Positions 37,362-48,479 are shown, counted from the first letter of the stretch. The stretch is 64,000 nt of DNA from Flaccisagitta enflata (GCA_965153355.1 OZ231127.1:2170001-2234000), one strand, 5' to 3'. The notes: generated by a model not told the origin, from the sequence alone. Numbers and translations are program-made.

Positions 37362-40300
37362 ACAAAACTTTCAACGAAGTCAGTTTGTACTTAACTTTGG
37401 CTTTTCCTTGTGTCTTTTGTTCGATATGGAGACGAAGAAAGGCAACGCATCGCCTGGACGCCTTCTTGATCAACGGCTGGCCTCGTAGAATCCAACCTCT
37501 TATCCTTGACTCAGTCAGCGCGAGTTCAAATCCCGCTCGTGCCATTGAAACATGAGAGAGAAAAATTGAGGGGTTAGCAAACGAATCAGTTGAGAGAGAA
37601 CCAAACTCGATCTTAAACTTCTTCCTTAGCTCAGCCAGCGCAGGTTCGAATCCTGGGCAGTCATTCATAACAGAAGGCTGAATCATTTGACAAATATACC
37701 TTTTGCTCTTTTCAAATGAGTCTCTTGCAACGAACGGACCAAAGGCTTGATACGTCATTGCTTTAACATCAAAATACCTTTTGTTCTTTGAATGACGATC
37801 CTGAATGAGCGCCAGTTCGGGAATTGACGTTGATGACTGAAGGTCGTTGACCTTGATTTCCTTCCTCTGGGTTCGACCGTTCCCCACGGTATCCCAGTCT
37901 TGAACATGTGGTACGGTGCCCCAAACGCGATCATATGACCTGAGAAGCTTGAGATTAGTAACAAAATAAAACGCCCAAATGACGTAGCTTCTCAGAGACA
38001 GAAAGTAACTGTTTCTCAACAACAAATCAATGAAATCAGACTTGACCTTGACTTTTTTCTTGGTGGCGATCGATCCATCGTCGGTCGGTCCATCCACTTT
38101 GAAGCGAGGCCATTCATCCTTGGGCTGGCGCAAAAGACTCGGACCTTGATAAGGCAAGCTCGATGGGGAAGAAAACCTTGGTTTAAAATTTGTCAAGACA
38201 TTAGAGAGGCCAAACGATGAGGTATATCCCCCCGCCTTTTGCGTTACAAAAACGCGAAACCTGTTGCAAACAAACGCTGATACCATTCTTAACTTTCTTA
38301 AACTCGTCATGAACTGAAGATGACAAAACTCTTCAGGGACAAATTTCCCCACAGTGCGCGGAATTGACAGAAACTTGATCAAAATGAAACTGCATCTTTC
38401 ACAATATGGAAACAGACGTTGGACTAAATCAACTGCCTTGACAAAACGTTGAACACTGAGGGCGCCACGGGGACTTTCAAAACCATTTACCTTTCTGAGT
38501 AGATTGCCCCCAGTCTCTTTGAAACCTGAAGTCGTAGTCGCGGTTTGTGGGACACCAAAAACGAGCCCGTCCATTTGCAACGGCCAAAAGCTTTCCACCG
38601 TCGGCTTTGAATGGAAAATTTGAAGCGAATCCTTGTACAGAGGGGTGACAAAGACGATTGACAGTAGCATGAAACAGAATGCCAAGAACAGAAAACTCAT
38701 GTTGAAACAATCTCGGGCCTTGTGACGATGACGCGGCCATTCATTTTCCTTCTCACCATTGAGAGGGACAAACTTAGCTTTTGGCGGCGTCCTTTGAGGC
38801 GGCGTTTCTTTCAGCGCCTTTGCTTTGACATTGCCCATTTCCTTTGACTCTGGATGAGATAAACGACTCGTCACAAACCGTGTTACTCGATTGTTGGCAA
38901 CAAACTTTGGCGAGTTTGCCCAACCCGTTGAAACCTGAGACTGAGATGGGGAATCAAAAGTAGCACTTTTTGAAAACAAATTTGGCGAAGAATCAGAACT
39001 CGCTCCATCTAAATCGGTAGGAGCATCATGACCAAGCTGAGGCTTGTCACCAACTTCAATACAAAACTTATCTTTTGACAACGACTGTAGCGGCGACGTG
39101 TCTTCAGACAAATCTTGAAAACTTTCTCTATGCTGAGGTTCGAACCCGAGGTCACGTGGTACGGATGAAACTGATGGCTGAGGATCGACTATCTCTCGTG
39201 ACAACGACTGTAGCAGCGCCGTGTCTTCCGTTGTAACTGGAGCGGTTCCTCCACGATCAGGCTTGAGCATGAGGTGACGTGGGACAAATGAGACTGATGG
39301 CTGCTGGGGCAAACCTGGGGAACTGGGGCTCGCAGGAGCAAGAGAAAATGAAACGGATAAACCTTGGTTAGCAATGATAGGACTATTTAGAGGTGCAGGG
39401 AGACCCGATTGATCTGTTGGAGCAATAACTCGATTAGAAACTGGATCGTCAAATGTACAGCACAACGTATAACTGGTCGTTGGAGCTGACTTTGATAATA
39501 CAGGAGCAATTTTAACACTTGTTTCAACATTAAACTGTGGCTGAAAATCAAGTGACAATGACACCTTAGACGAAGGTACAATACAATTACTATCATCTTT
39601 CACCTTTTGCTCCATTTGAACTGAAGAAGCAATTTCGGTCCCACTACTGTTGCTGGATGACGTCACGGCGGTTTCCTTTTCTGGTTTAAACTGCGAGAAA
39701 TCCTCAGTCTCGCCACCTGTAGCATTTGGCGACGTGGCAACTTGTCCAGAATCTATTGACTGGAGCAATACAGGATCGCTGGGGCTCGAGAGAGGAGCAG
39801 AGGAAAAATCGGAAGGGGATTGATTAACTGTAACATTAGAATCTAAACTCGGTTCAGGCCGAAGCTCTGGAAGCTCGGAGCTGACTGTAGGGAGAGTAGC
39901 AGGTGAAGCAACTGTCAGGGTAGCTGTAGGAGCAGACGTGACAACTGATGTAGCAGAGACAGACATAGTAACTGAAGCAATTGAATTAGTAGGAGAGGTT
40001 TTGGCCACCTCAGGGGGAAGAATAGTAGGTGTCGAAACCGTTGAGGTAGCAGTAGGAGCGAATGTAGCAACAGACGTAGCAGTCGCAGATGGAGCAACTG
40101 ATAAAGTGGCAGGGACAGACGGAGCCACCACTGGGGCCACGACGTGGCTGGTGGTGGTATAGACAGACTGAGACAAATTAGGCTCAAAACTTTTCACATT
40201 ACTTTGAGACGCAAAGGTTAGTGAACTCAAACTTGACCTCCACTTCTCAAACACTTCCTCGTCCTTAACCTTACACGCCTCCCGGACACGTGGGGCGCGG

Positions 40301-40629
40301 AAATGCTCAAAGTGTAAACCATAACGTAACAACCTCCACTTGGTAAAATTCCTCCATCTCCGAACCCAATGAGCTCGATGCTCATCTTCCTCAAGCTTAA
40401 AAGCTTCATCTTGCCTTTCCTTGCGTAATTCACTGTAATGTTCATCCTGAATAGCCTTCACCTGTATAAGCATGTTTTCCTGATACCACGTCATGATGAG
40501 GACGATAGGACTTTTTCCCTTGACAACGTTTTCGCCAACCGCCTTGGCGTTCGTTGCATCCGTTGTTACTGTAACTGAGAAGGACAATGATAAAGATGAA
40601 TTAAAACCTTGACGCTGGTTAAGAATCAC
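37315..40629 (-). CDS. Large protein of unknown function inside the LTR element
   Basis: This 1104-codon frame is unbroken, far longer than chance allows. Residues about 45-150 are charged and probably helical (MTWYQENMLIQVKAIQDEHY, then Arg/Glu/Trp-rich RWRNFTKWRLLRYG). Residues about 160-640 are Ser/Thr/Pro/Ala/Val-rich and low in complexity. A hydrophobic segment at about 644-664 (MSFLFLAFCFMLLSIVFVTP) could be a membrane helix. The C-terminal ~440 residues match nothing I know and contain two related motifs, GFEPALAEL and GFELALTES. There is no reverse transcriptase, integrase or CCHC knuckle, so it is not an ordinary gag-pol. It could be a very diverged gag, an env-like protein or captured cargo. 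The true start is uncertain: a pyrimidine-rich tract ending CAG lies just before codon 20, like a 3' splice site, and a small upstream frame begins MIKDDIDSVIPMPKFKD. Confidence 0.6.
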   Translation of the reverse strand: MILNQRQGFNSSLSLSFSVTVTTDATNAKAVGENVVKGKSPIVLIMTWYQENMLIQVKAIQDEHYSELRKERQDEAFKLEEDEHRAHWVRRWRNFTKWRLLRYGLHFEHFRAPRVREACKVKDEEVFEKWRSSLSSLTFASQSNVKSFEPNLSQSVYTTTSHVVAPVVAPSVPATLSVAPSATATSVATFAPTATSTVSTPTILPPEVAKTSPTNSIASVTMSVSATSVVTSAPTATLTVASPATLPTVSSELPELRPEPSLDSNVTVNQSPSDFSSAPLSSPSDPVLLQSIDSGQVATSPNATGGETEDFSQFKPEKETAVTSSSNSSGTEIASSVQMEQKVKDDSNCIVPSSKVSLSLDFQPQFNVETSVKIAPVLSKSAPTTSYTLCCTFDDPVSNRVIAPTDQSGLPAPLNSPIIANQGLSVSFSLAPASPSSPGLPQQPSVSFVPRHLMLKPDRGGTAPVTTEDTALLQSLSREIVDPQPSVSSVPRDLGFEPQHRESFQDLSEDTSPLQSLSKDKFCIEVGDKPQLGHDAPTDLDGASSDSSPNLFSKSATFDSPSQSQVSTGWANSPKFVANNRVTRFVTSRLSHPESKEMGNVKAKALKETPPQRTPPKAKFVPLNGEKENEWPRHRHKARDCFNMSFLFLAFCFMLLSIVFVTPLYKDSLQIFHSKPTVESFWPLQMDGLVFGVPQTATTTSGFKETGGNLLRKVNGFESPRGALSVQRFVKAVDLVQRLFPYCERCSFILIKFLSIPRTVGKFVPEEFCHLQFMTSLRKLRMVSAFVCNRFRVFVTQKAGGYTSSFGLSNVLTNFKPRFSSPSSLPYQGPSLLRQPKDEWPRFKVDGPTDDGSIATKKKVKVKSDFIDLLLRNSYFLSLRSYVIWAFYFVTNLKLLRSYDRVWGTVPHVQDWDTVGNGRTQRKEIKVNDLQSSTSIPELALIQDRHSKNKRYFDVKAMTYQAFGPFVARDSFEKSKRYICQMIQPSVMNDCPGFEPALAELRKKFKIEFGSLSTDSFANPSIFLSHVSMARAGFELALTESRIRGWILRGQPLIKKASRRCVAFLRLHIEQKTQGKAKVKYKLTSLKVLFVYNRYSVNLDHPFH

Positions 40630-40819
40630 TTTGAGCGTGACTTAACATCTTTAAACTTAGGCATTGGTATGACTGAGTCGATGTCATCCTTAATCATTTG
40701 TTGAACACTTTTGAGCGATCGATGGCCGGCCCAACTATGCTCCTTTACTTAACTTTTGCGAATGGGATGACGGAAGGTTTTATCGCTTGGCTTCGGCGGG
40801 ACTTTTGAAGTGTTTTGAC

Positions 40820-41136
40820 TGTGATTCTTTCTTGGACTGATGGACTGACTCCATGGAGAGCGCGCTAATAATAACACCGCATATTAGATGCAGAACGATT
40901 GTATTGTACAAAGCCACATAAGCCATTGAAACGCGTCAAAACTTTAATTAAGCAAATAAAAGAATTTTAGCTTCCCAAACGCACATTGCGCACTCTCAAC
41001 TTTGCAGAGGCTCACACTGGTATTTATAAGAAAAGCAACGATCACGTGACGACCACGCGCACGGGGAGAGCGATAAGAAACGGAGGCAGGTCCTTTTTTA
41101 CTCAGATAGCATGACCCGTGCAAATAAGATATCACA
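40820..41136 (-). repeat. 5' LTR (317 bp)
   Basis: Second copy of the LTR, 5' with respect to the minus-strand frame. It ends ATATCACA at 41136 and is followed by CA and then (CT)n. Any target duplication is hidden by the repetitive site (CTCTC on the left, CACTC on the right). Confidence 0.88.
41021..41048 (-). promoter_or_regulatory. LTR core promoter
   Basis: On the minus strand a CACGTG palindrome (41043-41048) precedes TATAAATA (41021-41028) by about 15 bp. It lies upstream of the R/U5-like part that holds AATTAAA (41.02 to 40.94 kb). Order and spacing fit a pol II LTR promoter driving the large frame. Confidence 0.55.

Positions 41137-41138
<2 letters not shown>

Positions 41139-41183
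<45 letters not shown>
41139..41183. repeat. (CT)n, right flank of the LTR insertion
   Basis: Continuation of the microsatellite that ends at 36075. It shows the element landed inside a CT tract. Confidence 0.9.
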
Positions 41184-41185
<2 letters not shown>

Positions 41186-41299
41186 CCCTCCACCCGCGCG
41201 CTGCTTGTCGCCCTTCAGCTTCCTTGTCATTGGCAAGGGCACATTGTGACTGGCGTTGGACACAAAAGTGGGGCTCTTCGTGGCGTGCCATAGTGTTGT

Positions 41300-41560
41300 G
41301 GTGACCTAATGTTACCACAATTTGTGGCGTAACATGGCGTTGACATGACTTAATGTGACTCGCGAAATACACAAATTGTGGGGGTCTTTGTGCTGTGGCA
41401 TGGTATTCTTATGACGAAATGTGACTAGTAAAGGTCACAAATTGTGTTGCACATTACAGCACAGTATGGTTGTTGCTAAATAGGACAGATTGTGGTCATT
41501 TCATACAAGCGTGAGAGCAAATTGAGATCATAGCAAGTTACAAATTGTATGTTATTTCAT
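41300..41560. repeat. Degenerate CACAAATTGTG repeat
   Basis: CACAA(A)TTGTG, itself palindromic, recurs at irregular 40-65-bp spacing with GTGACTAATGTGAC-type sequence between. It is an old minisatellite. Confidence 0.55.
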
Positions 41561-41564
41561 AGAG

Positions 41565-41612
41565 CAGCATAACAGCATAACAGCATAACAGCATAACAGC
41601 ATAACAGCATAA
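41565..41612. repeat. (AGCATAAC)n, 8-bp repeat
   Basis: Six perfect octamers. The minus-strand frame reads a Tyr-Ala-Val-Met-Leu-Leu-Cys-Cys repeat. Confidence 0.9.
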
Positions 41613-41711
41613 CAAATTCATGACTGAAGCCGGAAACATATTGTAAAATTTTGTGGCCTGGCAAAGTTCTCTCTTTCTTTTGCTCTTGTTCTTGCTCTCG
41701 CTCTTGCTCTT

Positions 41712-41713
<2 letters not shown>

Positions 41714-41759
<46 letters not shown>

Positions 41760-41771
41760 CCCTCTCTCTCT
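41714..41771. repeat. (CT)n microsatellite
   Basis: CT dinucleotides with a short C run, preceded by a GCTCTTGCTCTTG tract. Confidence 0.93.
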
Positions 41772-41879
41772 CATCAATGTGAATGTAGATTTCTTCTTCA
41801 TAGGTCGAATTTTAGATTGAGTTCGGGTGTTTTTACCATTTTGAAGAGAACTGGGAGAAAAAACTTGACCCTAAGGTTG

Positions 41880-42130
41880 GGACAAATACACGTCATTGAC
41901 AACCTGTGGCTCGGACAAGTGCATGTCATTGGAAGTCTGCAGATGGGACAATAACGTGTCATTGACAGTCTGCAGATGGGACAATAGCGTGTCATTGACA
42001 GCCTGTGGTTGGGACAAGTGCGTGTCATTGACAGCCTTTGGTTGGGACAAATATGCGTCATTAACAGTCTACAGTTTGGACAAGTGTGTTTCATTGATAG
42101 CCCGCAGTGGGGCAAGTGCGATGCTCATTA
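41880..42130. repeat. 33-bp minisatellite
   Basis: GTGTCATTGACAGTCTGCAG plus ATGGGACAATAAC form a 33-bp unit in about seven copies. Open frames on both strands (Cys/Thr/Arg-rich) follow from the period being a multiple of three. Confidence 0.85.
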
Positions 42131-42412
42131 ATGGTGCAAAGTCGCACATGTAAACATATTCAAAACATTCTACCACACCTACAACATAATTAGATTGGAT
42201 TAGATTTATGCAACAGCACATAACCACTTTCTTGGCTCATTGCTGAATATGAAAGCAAAACGCCTTGACTTTGAATATCTTATTGTAGATACCCATCTTA
42301 ATAAAGGATTATCAGTCCCTTCAACCAATTGGCAAAAAACCTTGTCTGTAACAAAGTCCCATACTGTAGTCCCATTCATAAAGTTTGTTGGAAAAATTTT
42401 AATCGTTTTTTT

Positions 42413-43126
42413 GGTCGCGTGCTACGCGACTCTACACCCAGCTTTGTCGATTGGTTGGTCTGTCCGTCCGTCCATTCATCACACTTTACTTTTTGGGCAG
42501 CCGCCTAGAAGGGGACAAAGTCCGGTAGAATACAGGGGGAATCTATTCGTAGGTATGACCATACGTGTGTACGTCTGTCCCCCCCCCCCCCCCCACCCCA
42601 TCTTCAGGACAAATCTGGTCTGAGGTCCATCATTTTTGCCCCTTAGACCTATATTGTGGCCTCCGATACCAAGATTCTGACCAGATTTGGGCCATTTTGC
42701 TTGGATTTGGGCCATTATTCCTGGATTTGGGCCAATTTGCTTAGATTTGGGCCATATTGCTTGGATTTGGGCCTTTTGGCAGAATTTGGATCAGAAAAGG
42801 CCCCAAAGGAGACAAAGTCCTGAGGGTGGGGTGGGGGTACAAACAGATGGACGGACAGACGTATGGATAGACAGATTCCTCCTGTGTTCTACATGACTTT
42901 GTCTCCTTCAGGGCCGCTGCCCTGCTCCTCTACTAAAATCACATACTACTCAAGCAGGGCATGGGTACCGCTGATCACCTACTGCCTTTGGGCTGCTATT
43001 TGGCGTTAATGGGGTTTTTGGCTTTACTGCTCCTGCCCATTGAAAGTGCCCAATTGCTCCACTGACCTCAATTATGGCCCCTGCCCACCCGCACGCGACT
43101 GGGGTAGCCATATATCCGGCCTTGTT
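42413..43126 (+). mobile_element. Full long CGCGACT-family element
   Basis: The left hairpin is GGTCGCGTGCTACGCGACT. GGTTGGTCTGTCCGTCCGTC and a GGGCAGCCGCCTAGAAGGGG arm (42496) follow. A core of ATTTGGGCCATTTTGCTTGG repeats (~20-bp) lies near 42680-42780. Internal direct ACAAAGTCC motifs occur, then the opposite arm (AGGGCCGCTGCCCTGCTCC, 42910), AGCAGGGCATGGGTACCGCT, and the right end CCCGCACGCGACTGGGGTAG with GGCCTTGTTT. Clear structure from end to end. Confidence 0.8.
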
Positions 43127-43199
43127 TTTTTTTCAACTTCTTCCAAATTTCGATTTTTAGACTGGCTCTGATTAGATTCTGCAAATTCGACTCACAAAT

Positions 43200-43545
43200 T
43201 TTTCCTCGCTCCCCCCCCCCCTTACCCAGGCCCCTTCCTCGCCACCCCACTCTACGCCCTCTCCTCTCCCCTCCCTCCTCCAAGCCCCTTCCTCGTCCCC
43301 CCCTTCTAAGGACCCCTTCCTTGCCACCCCACCCCGCGCCCTCTCCTCTCCCCTCCCTCTTCCAAACCCCTTCCTTGCCCCCCTTATCCAGGCCCCTTCC
43401 TCGCCACCCCACCCTACGCCCTCTCCTCTCCCCTCCCTCCTCCAAGCCCCTTCTTCCCCCCCCTTCTACCGGCCCCTTCCTTGCCACCCCACCCTACGCC
43501 CTCTCCTCTCCCCTCCCACCCAAATGCCCCTTTCCCTCCCCAAGC
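43200..43545. repeat. C-rich ~60-bp minisatellite
   Basis: CCCCTTCCTCGCCACCCCAC followed by CCTACGCCCTCTCCTCTCCC recurs four to five times. C is strongly favoured on the plus strand. The minus-strand Gly/Arg frames are repeat products. G4 or i-motif folding is possible. Confidence 0.85.
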
Positions 43546-43638
43546 GCGTGTTGTCTTTATTAGATATGCACCAAAAAATGAAATAGAAAAAAAACGTTGG
43601 AGGGAAGAGAAAACGCCCAAAGCCATAGATGAAGTTTA

Positions 43639-44493
<855 letters not shown>

Positions 44494-45593
44494 AAAACAA
44501 GGCCAACACCTATAAGTCGCGTGCGATACTTACTTAATTACATAATCGCCTAATTATATAAGTATGTTATTTCCTGTAATGACAAAAATGACTATAATTA
44601 CCTATTGACCTATAATTGCTTATAATGACCTATAATTACCTAAAATTACCTATAATTACCTATAATTACCTATAATTACCTATAATTACCTATAATTACC
44701 CATGATTAGATAATGACCTAAAAGTACCTATAAAGACCTATGATTACCTATAATTACATATGGACCAATAATTACCTATATTGATGTATGATTACCCATA
44801 ATTACCCATAAGCACATATAATAACATAATGACCTATGATTACCTATAATGACCTACGATTACCTTTAATTGCATAATGACCTATTATTATCTATAATGA
44901 CCTATGATTACCTATAATTACCTGTAATTGCATAATGACCTTTAATTACTTTTAATGACCTTTGATTACCTATGATTACCCATAATTTCATAATTACCTA
45001 TAATTACCTATAATGACCTATAATTACCTATAATTACATAATGACCTATGATTACTTATAATGATCTAAAATTACCTTTAATTACCTATAATTATCTCTA
45101 ATTACATAATGACCTATAATTACCAATTATGACCTATAATTGCATAATGACCTATAATGACCTATAATTACCTATAATGAATTATAATTATGTATAATTA
45201 CATAGTGACCTATAATTACCTGTAATTACGTATAATACATAACATAGCATAAAATGACTTAAATTGACTTATACTGCCTTAAATTGACTTATACTGACTT
45301 AAATTGACTTAAATTGACTTGAATTTACCTAAAATGACTTAAAATGACCTAAATTGACTTAAATTGCCTAAAATTCATTTATGACTCAATTGACTTGAAA
45401 TGACTTAAAATGACTTAAAATGACTTAAAATGATCTAATTTAACTTAAAATCACTTAATTGACTTAAAATGACTTGATAGGAATAAAACGAATAAAAAAA
45501 GTAAAATGGGGACCAACCGACCGACCGACCAACCGACCAACCGACCGACCGACGGACGGACAAAGCGGGGTATAGAGTCGCGTGCACGCGACT
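44494..45593 (-). mobile_element. CGCGACT-family element with a ~900-bp tandem core
   Basis: AAAACAAGGCCAACACCTAT and AAGTCGCGTGCGATACTT form one end. GACCAACCGACCGACCGACC and the hairpin AGTCGCGTGCACGCGACT with AAAA form the other. The core has two phases: ~11-bp CCTATAATTAC/ATGACCTATAATTAC units (about 44600-45230), then ATGACTTAAATTGACTTAAA units (45240-45475). The second motif is shared with the copies at 9690, 23434 and 31939. The first is unique here. Confidence 0.82.
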
Positions 45594-45689
45594 AAAAACT
45601 CTGAGGCAAACTCTGCCGCATAAAAAATCCATTGGGCAAAGAAATGATTAGCATTTTCGCGACTTTGAGTACGGCGTGACCTCGTGATC

Positions 45690-46090
45690 TTACCCCCTGT
45701 TCCACCTCCCCCCGCGCAAATCCCCCTTCAACCACCATATCCCGGCATCCTTAATTTCTTCATGCACCACTCTCAGATCTCACGCTGCACCTCTCTCTCT
45801 CATGCACCCATCCCACATTTCCCTCTTTCACCGGATCCAACTACCTCAGCCCACCTTTACCCCTTTCCTCCGATTCTCTCACTCCACTGCTCCCCCCCCC
45901 CCCTCCCGCCACACCACTCGTTCCCCACTCACCCACTTTCTCTTCCTCCTTTCCTCTACACCCAACACCCCCATCCTTATCCCTCCTTTGAACGCTCCCC
46001 CTCTCCTCCCTCCCACTTCCTCTCCTTCCTTTCCTCTACATCCAACACCCTTTCCTCATCTCTCCTCCTCTCCACCCCCGCCAAAAATAA
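45690..46090. repeat. C-rich low-complexity stretch
   Basis: Irregular CCTCC/CACCC-rich sequence with a TCCTTTCCTCTACA repeat near 45946 and 46026. The Pro-Ser-His frame (142 residues) is compositional. Confidence 0.6.
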
Positions 46091-46104
46091 CCACATGAAA
46101 GTAA

Positions 46105-46277
46105 TGTGGTGATAGTTGCAAAAGCGTAAGATGGTCAGCGGTACCTGTGCCCTGCCTGAGTAGGGGCGCAAAGTGGTGCTCCAAGGGTACAAAGTCTCAG
46201 TGCTCCTAGATATCGTATTTTCTCAGTGCTCCAAATCTCTCTCTTTTCCTTGGTTCTCTCTGTTATATGCTGTCCAT

Positions 46278-46311
<34 letters not shown>

Positions 46312-46640
46312 CAGCAGCTCCAAATGAGCCAATAATCTCAGCTTTACACCTTTACTTTCTTGTTTTTTGGGCAGTGGCCCCGCAGGGGCTGATGACCTAT
46401 GCTTTCACACATAGGCAAATTTTTTATCTCTTCTCCTTCTCCTTCTCTTTCTCCTTCTCCTGAGGTCTAATTTCTATCCTCCAGGCCAAAACCCCAGCCT
46501 CAAAGCCCAAGTTCCTGCCGGGATTTGAGGGGGGTACAAAGGAGAAGGAGAAGGAGAAGAAGGAAGTGAAAATTCCCCATATGTGTGAAAGCATAGGTCA
46601 TCGACAACTTTGGGGCCGCTGCCCAAAAAGATAGAGAAAA
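46105..46640 (-). mobile_element. Long CGCGACT-family copy, rearranged
   Basis: AGTTGCAAAAGCGTAAGATG, GTCAGCGGTACCTGTGCCCT and then CAGTGCTCC repeats come first. Inner arms follow: GGGCAGTGGCCCCGCAGGGG (46368) and CTTTGGGGCCGCTGCCC ending at 46625. Between them lie (CTC/CTT)n and its complement (GGAGAAGGAGAAG), so the arms pair over about 70 bp. A (CT)n tract sits at 46279-46309. Confidence 0.65.
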
Positions 46641-47008
46641 AGAAAAAAAGATGAAGGTTCATAAGTCCACGAGCAATGAAGGGTATGTTTTAATTTCTCT
46701 CATTTTACCTCTGGTTAGAAATGAGTTTGCTAAAGCCATATATCCGTCTCTCAGTCCATCCGTCCGTCCATCTGTCGGTATGATAGTTTGTCACGCCCTC
46801 TCGCCATGACCAGATAGACTATTTAAAACTTTATTAACCAACTTTTTTGTCCCTGACTGGTGATTATATACAAGCAGCTTTGTCCATCCAAGGGTCCATC
46901 CATTTGTCCGTCGATCAGTAGCACTTAAGCTAATAAGCTTTAAAAGGTACATCTGGCGCCTGAGCCCACTCATCCTCGAACATTCCAAAATCCGAAACGC
47001 ACATTTTT

Positions 47009-47150
47009 GGTCGCGGACACGCGACTCTACACCTTGCCGTGTCGGTCGGTCCGTCGGTCCTTCGGTAACATTTTTGAATTGCGAGCGGTTTTTGCATTAC
47101 TGCTCCTGCCCAACCGTCCGCGACTGGATTGCCGTGTATCCGGCCTTGTT
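47009..47150 (+). mobile_element. Minimal CGCGACT-family element (142 bp)
   Basis: The hairpin GGTCGCGGACACGCGACT, GTCGGTCGGTCCGTCGGTCC, a short spacer, CTGCTCCTGCCCAACCGTCC with GCGACTGG, and the terminal GTGTATCCGGCCTTGTT. It has no tandem core and no inner arms, so it shows the minimal structure. Confidence 0.82.
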
Positions 47151-47295
47151 GATGCCTTAGGGGACTTTCCAAAAAAATCTGAAAATTTGTTTCCTAAGTT
47201 ATGATTTGCTTGTGTGGTATGTCACAGCTAAATAAAATTTTCTTTTACTCATGTCCATCTTTGTATTCAACTTAACAGACAGATTTCCGATTTTT

Positions 47296-47672
47296 AGTCG
47301 CGTGCACGCGACTCCACACCTTGGTCTGTCGGTCGGTTGGTCCGTCCGTCACTAATATTTCTAAATTTTTGATCGTTTTAACGTTTCTTAACATGTTTTA
47401 ACATTTTTTGATATTTCTTAACATTTTTTAACATTTTTTTAATATTTTCTAACATTCTTTAACAATTTTTAATATCTTTTAACATTTCTTAAAATCTCAC
47501 CTTTTTTAACATTTCTAAATTTTTTTTAACACTTTTGAACATTTTTTTAACATTTTTTAACATTTTCCAACATTCTTTAACATTTTTTTTACTTTTTAAA
47601 CATTTTTTAACATTCTTAACATTTGTTTGTCATTTTCAGACGCACGCGACTGTTGCCCTCTTGGGCTTGTTT
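47296..47672 (+). mobile_element. CGCGACT-family element with TTAACATTTTT core
   Basis: The perfect palindrome AGTCGCGTGCACGCGACT is the left end. GGTCGGTTGGTCCGTCC follows, then about 230 bp of TTTTTTAACATTTTT repeats (about 11 bp), with the right end GACGCACGCGACT and GGGCTTGTTT. The core motif is private to this copy. Confidence 0.82.
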
Positions 47673-47886
47673 CCGTCTTCGCACCTCTGACATCTGTCAT
47701 ATTTCCCAATATGCACAAAGTTCTTTATAAGAACTCAAGGCAAAAAAAGGCTATCAAAATGTAGTAACAAATACCTGGCCAGGGAAAAAAAAGAGGGAAG
47801 GATGAATTGAGATTCATGCCTAAGTAGGGGATGGCAAAATAGGCGGGGCCAAGAAAGGTCTACTAAATCTTGCCAAAGATAGAGAG

Positions 47887-48119
<233 letters not shown>

Positions 48120-48235
48120 CACACAAATGCGCATGCACAAAGACAGACAGAAAAAGAAAGTGTAAGAAAAAGAAAAAGATTGACCGTAAGAATTCCTTAT
48201 TTTCAACTTGAGACAAGATATAAAGGAAATAAGAA

Positions 48236-48305
48236 AGAAGGAAAAAAAAAGAAAGAAAGAAAGGAAGAAAGAAAGACAGAAAGAGAGAAAGAAAGAAAGA
48301 AGGAT

Positions 48306-48363
<58 letters not shown>

Positions 48364-48448
48364 GAAGAAAGAAAAAAAGAAAGAAAAAAAGAAAGAAAGA
48401 AAAGAAAAGAAAAACAAGAACAGAAAAGAAAAGAAAAGAAACGAAAAG

Positions 48449-48479
<31 letters not shown>

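Larger units (their letters stand above)
36076..41136 (-). mobile_element. LTR retrotransposon, 5.06 kb, without recognisable pol
   Basis: Two direct repeats (36076-36394 and 40820-41136) bound a 4.4-kb interior. They begin TGTGA and end ATCACA, the usual short inverted ends of LTRs. On the minus strand each LTR shows a TATA box and then an AATTAAA signal, setting transcription right to left. The interior carries one 1104-residue frame plus an overlapping 161-residue frame. I find no YxDD-type reverse transcriptase, DTG/DSG protease, integrase or zinc knuckle. A short purine stretch, AGACGGGGG, precedes the 3' LTR. No TGG-type primer-binding site is evident after the 5' LTR. The interior has no microsatellites, unlike its surroundings. 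Confidence 0.85.

Noticed and set aside
37523-37660. tRNA genes on the plus strand
   Set aside because: B-box-like motifs are present but there is no acceptor stem or anticodon arm of normal size, and both lie inside a long open frame.
45684-46112. Pro/Ser/His-rich 142-residue protein
   Set aside because: Compositional product of C-rich low-complexity DNA. A second frame over the same stretch is also open.
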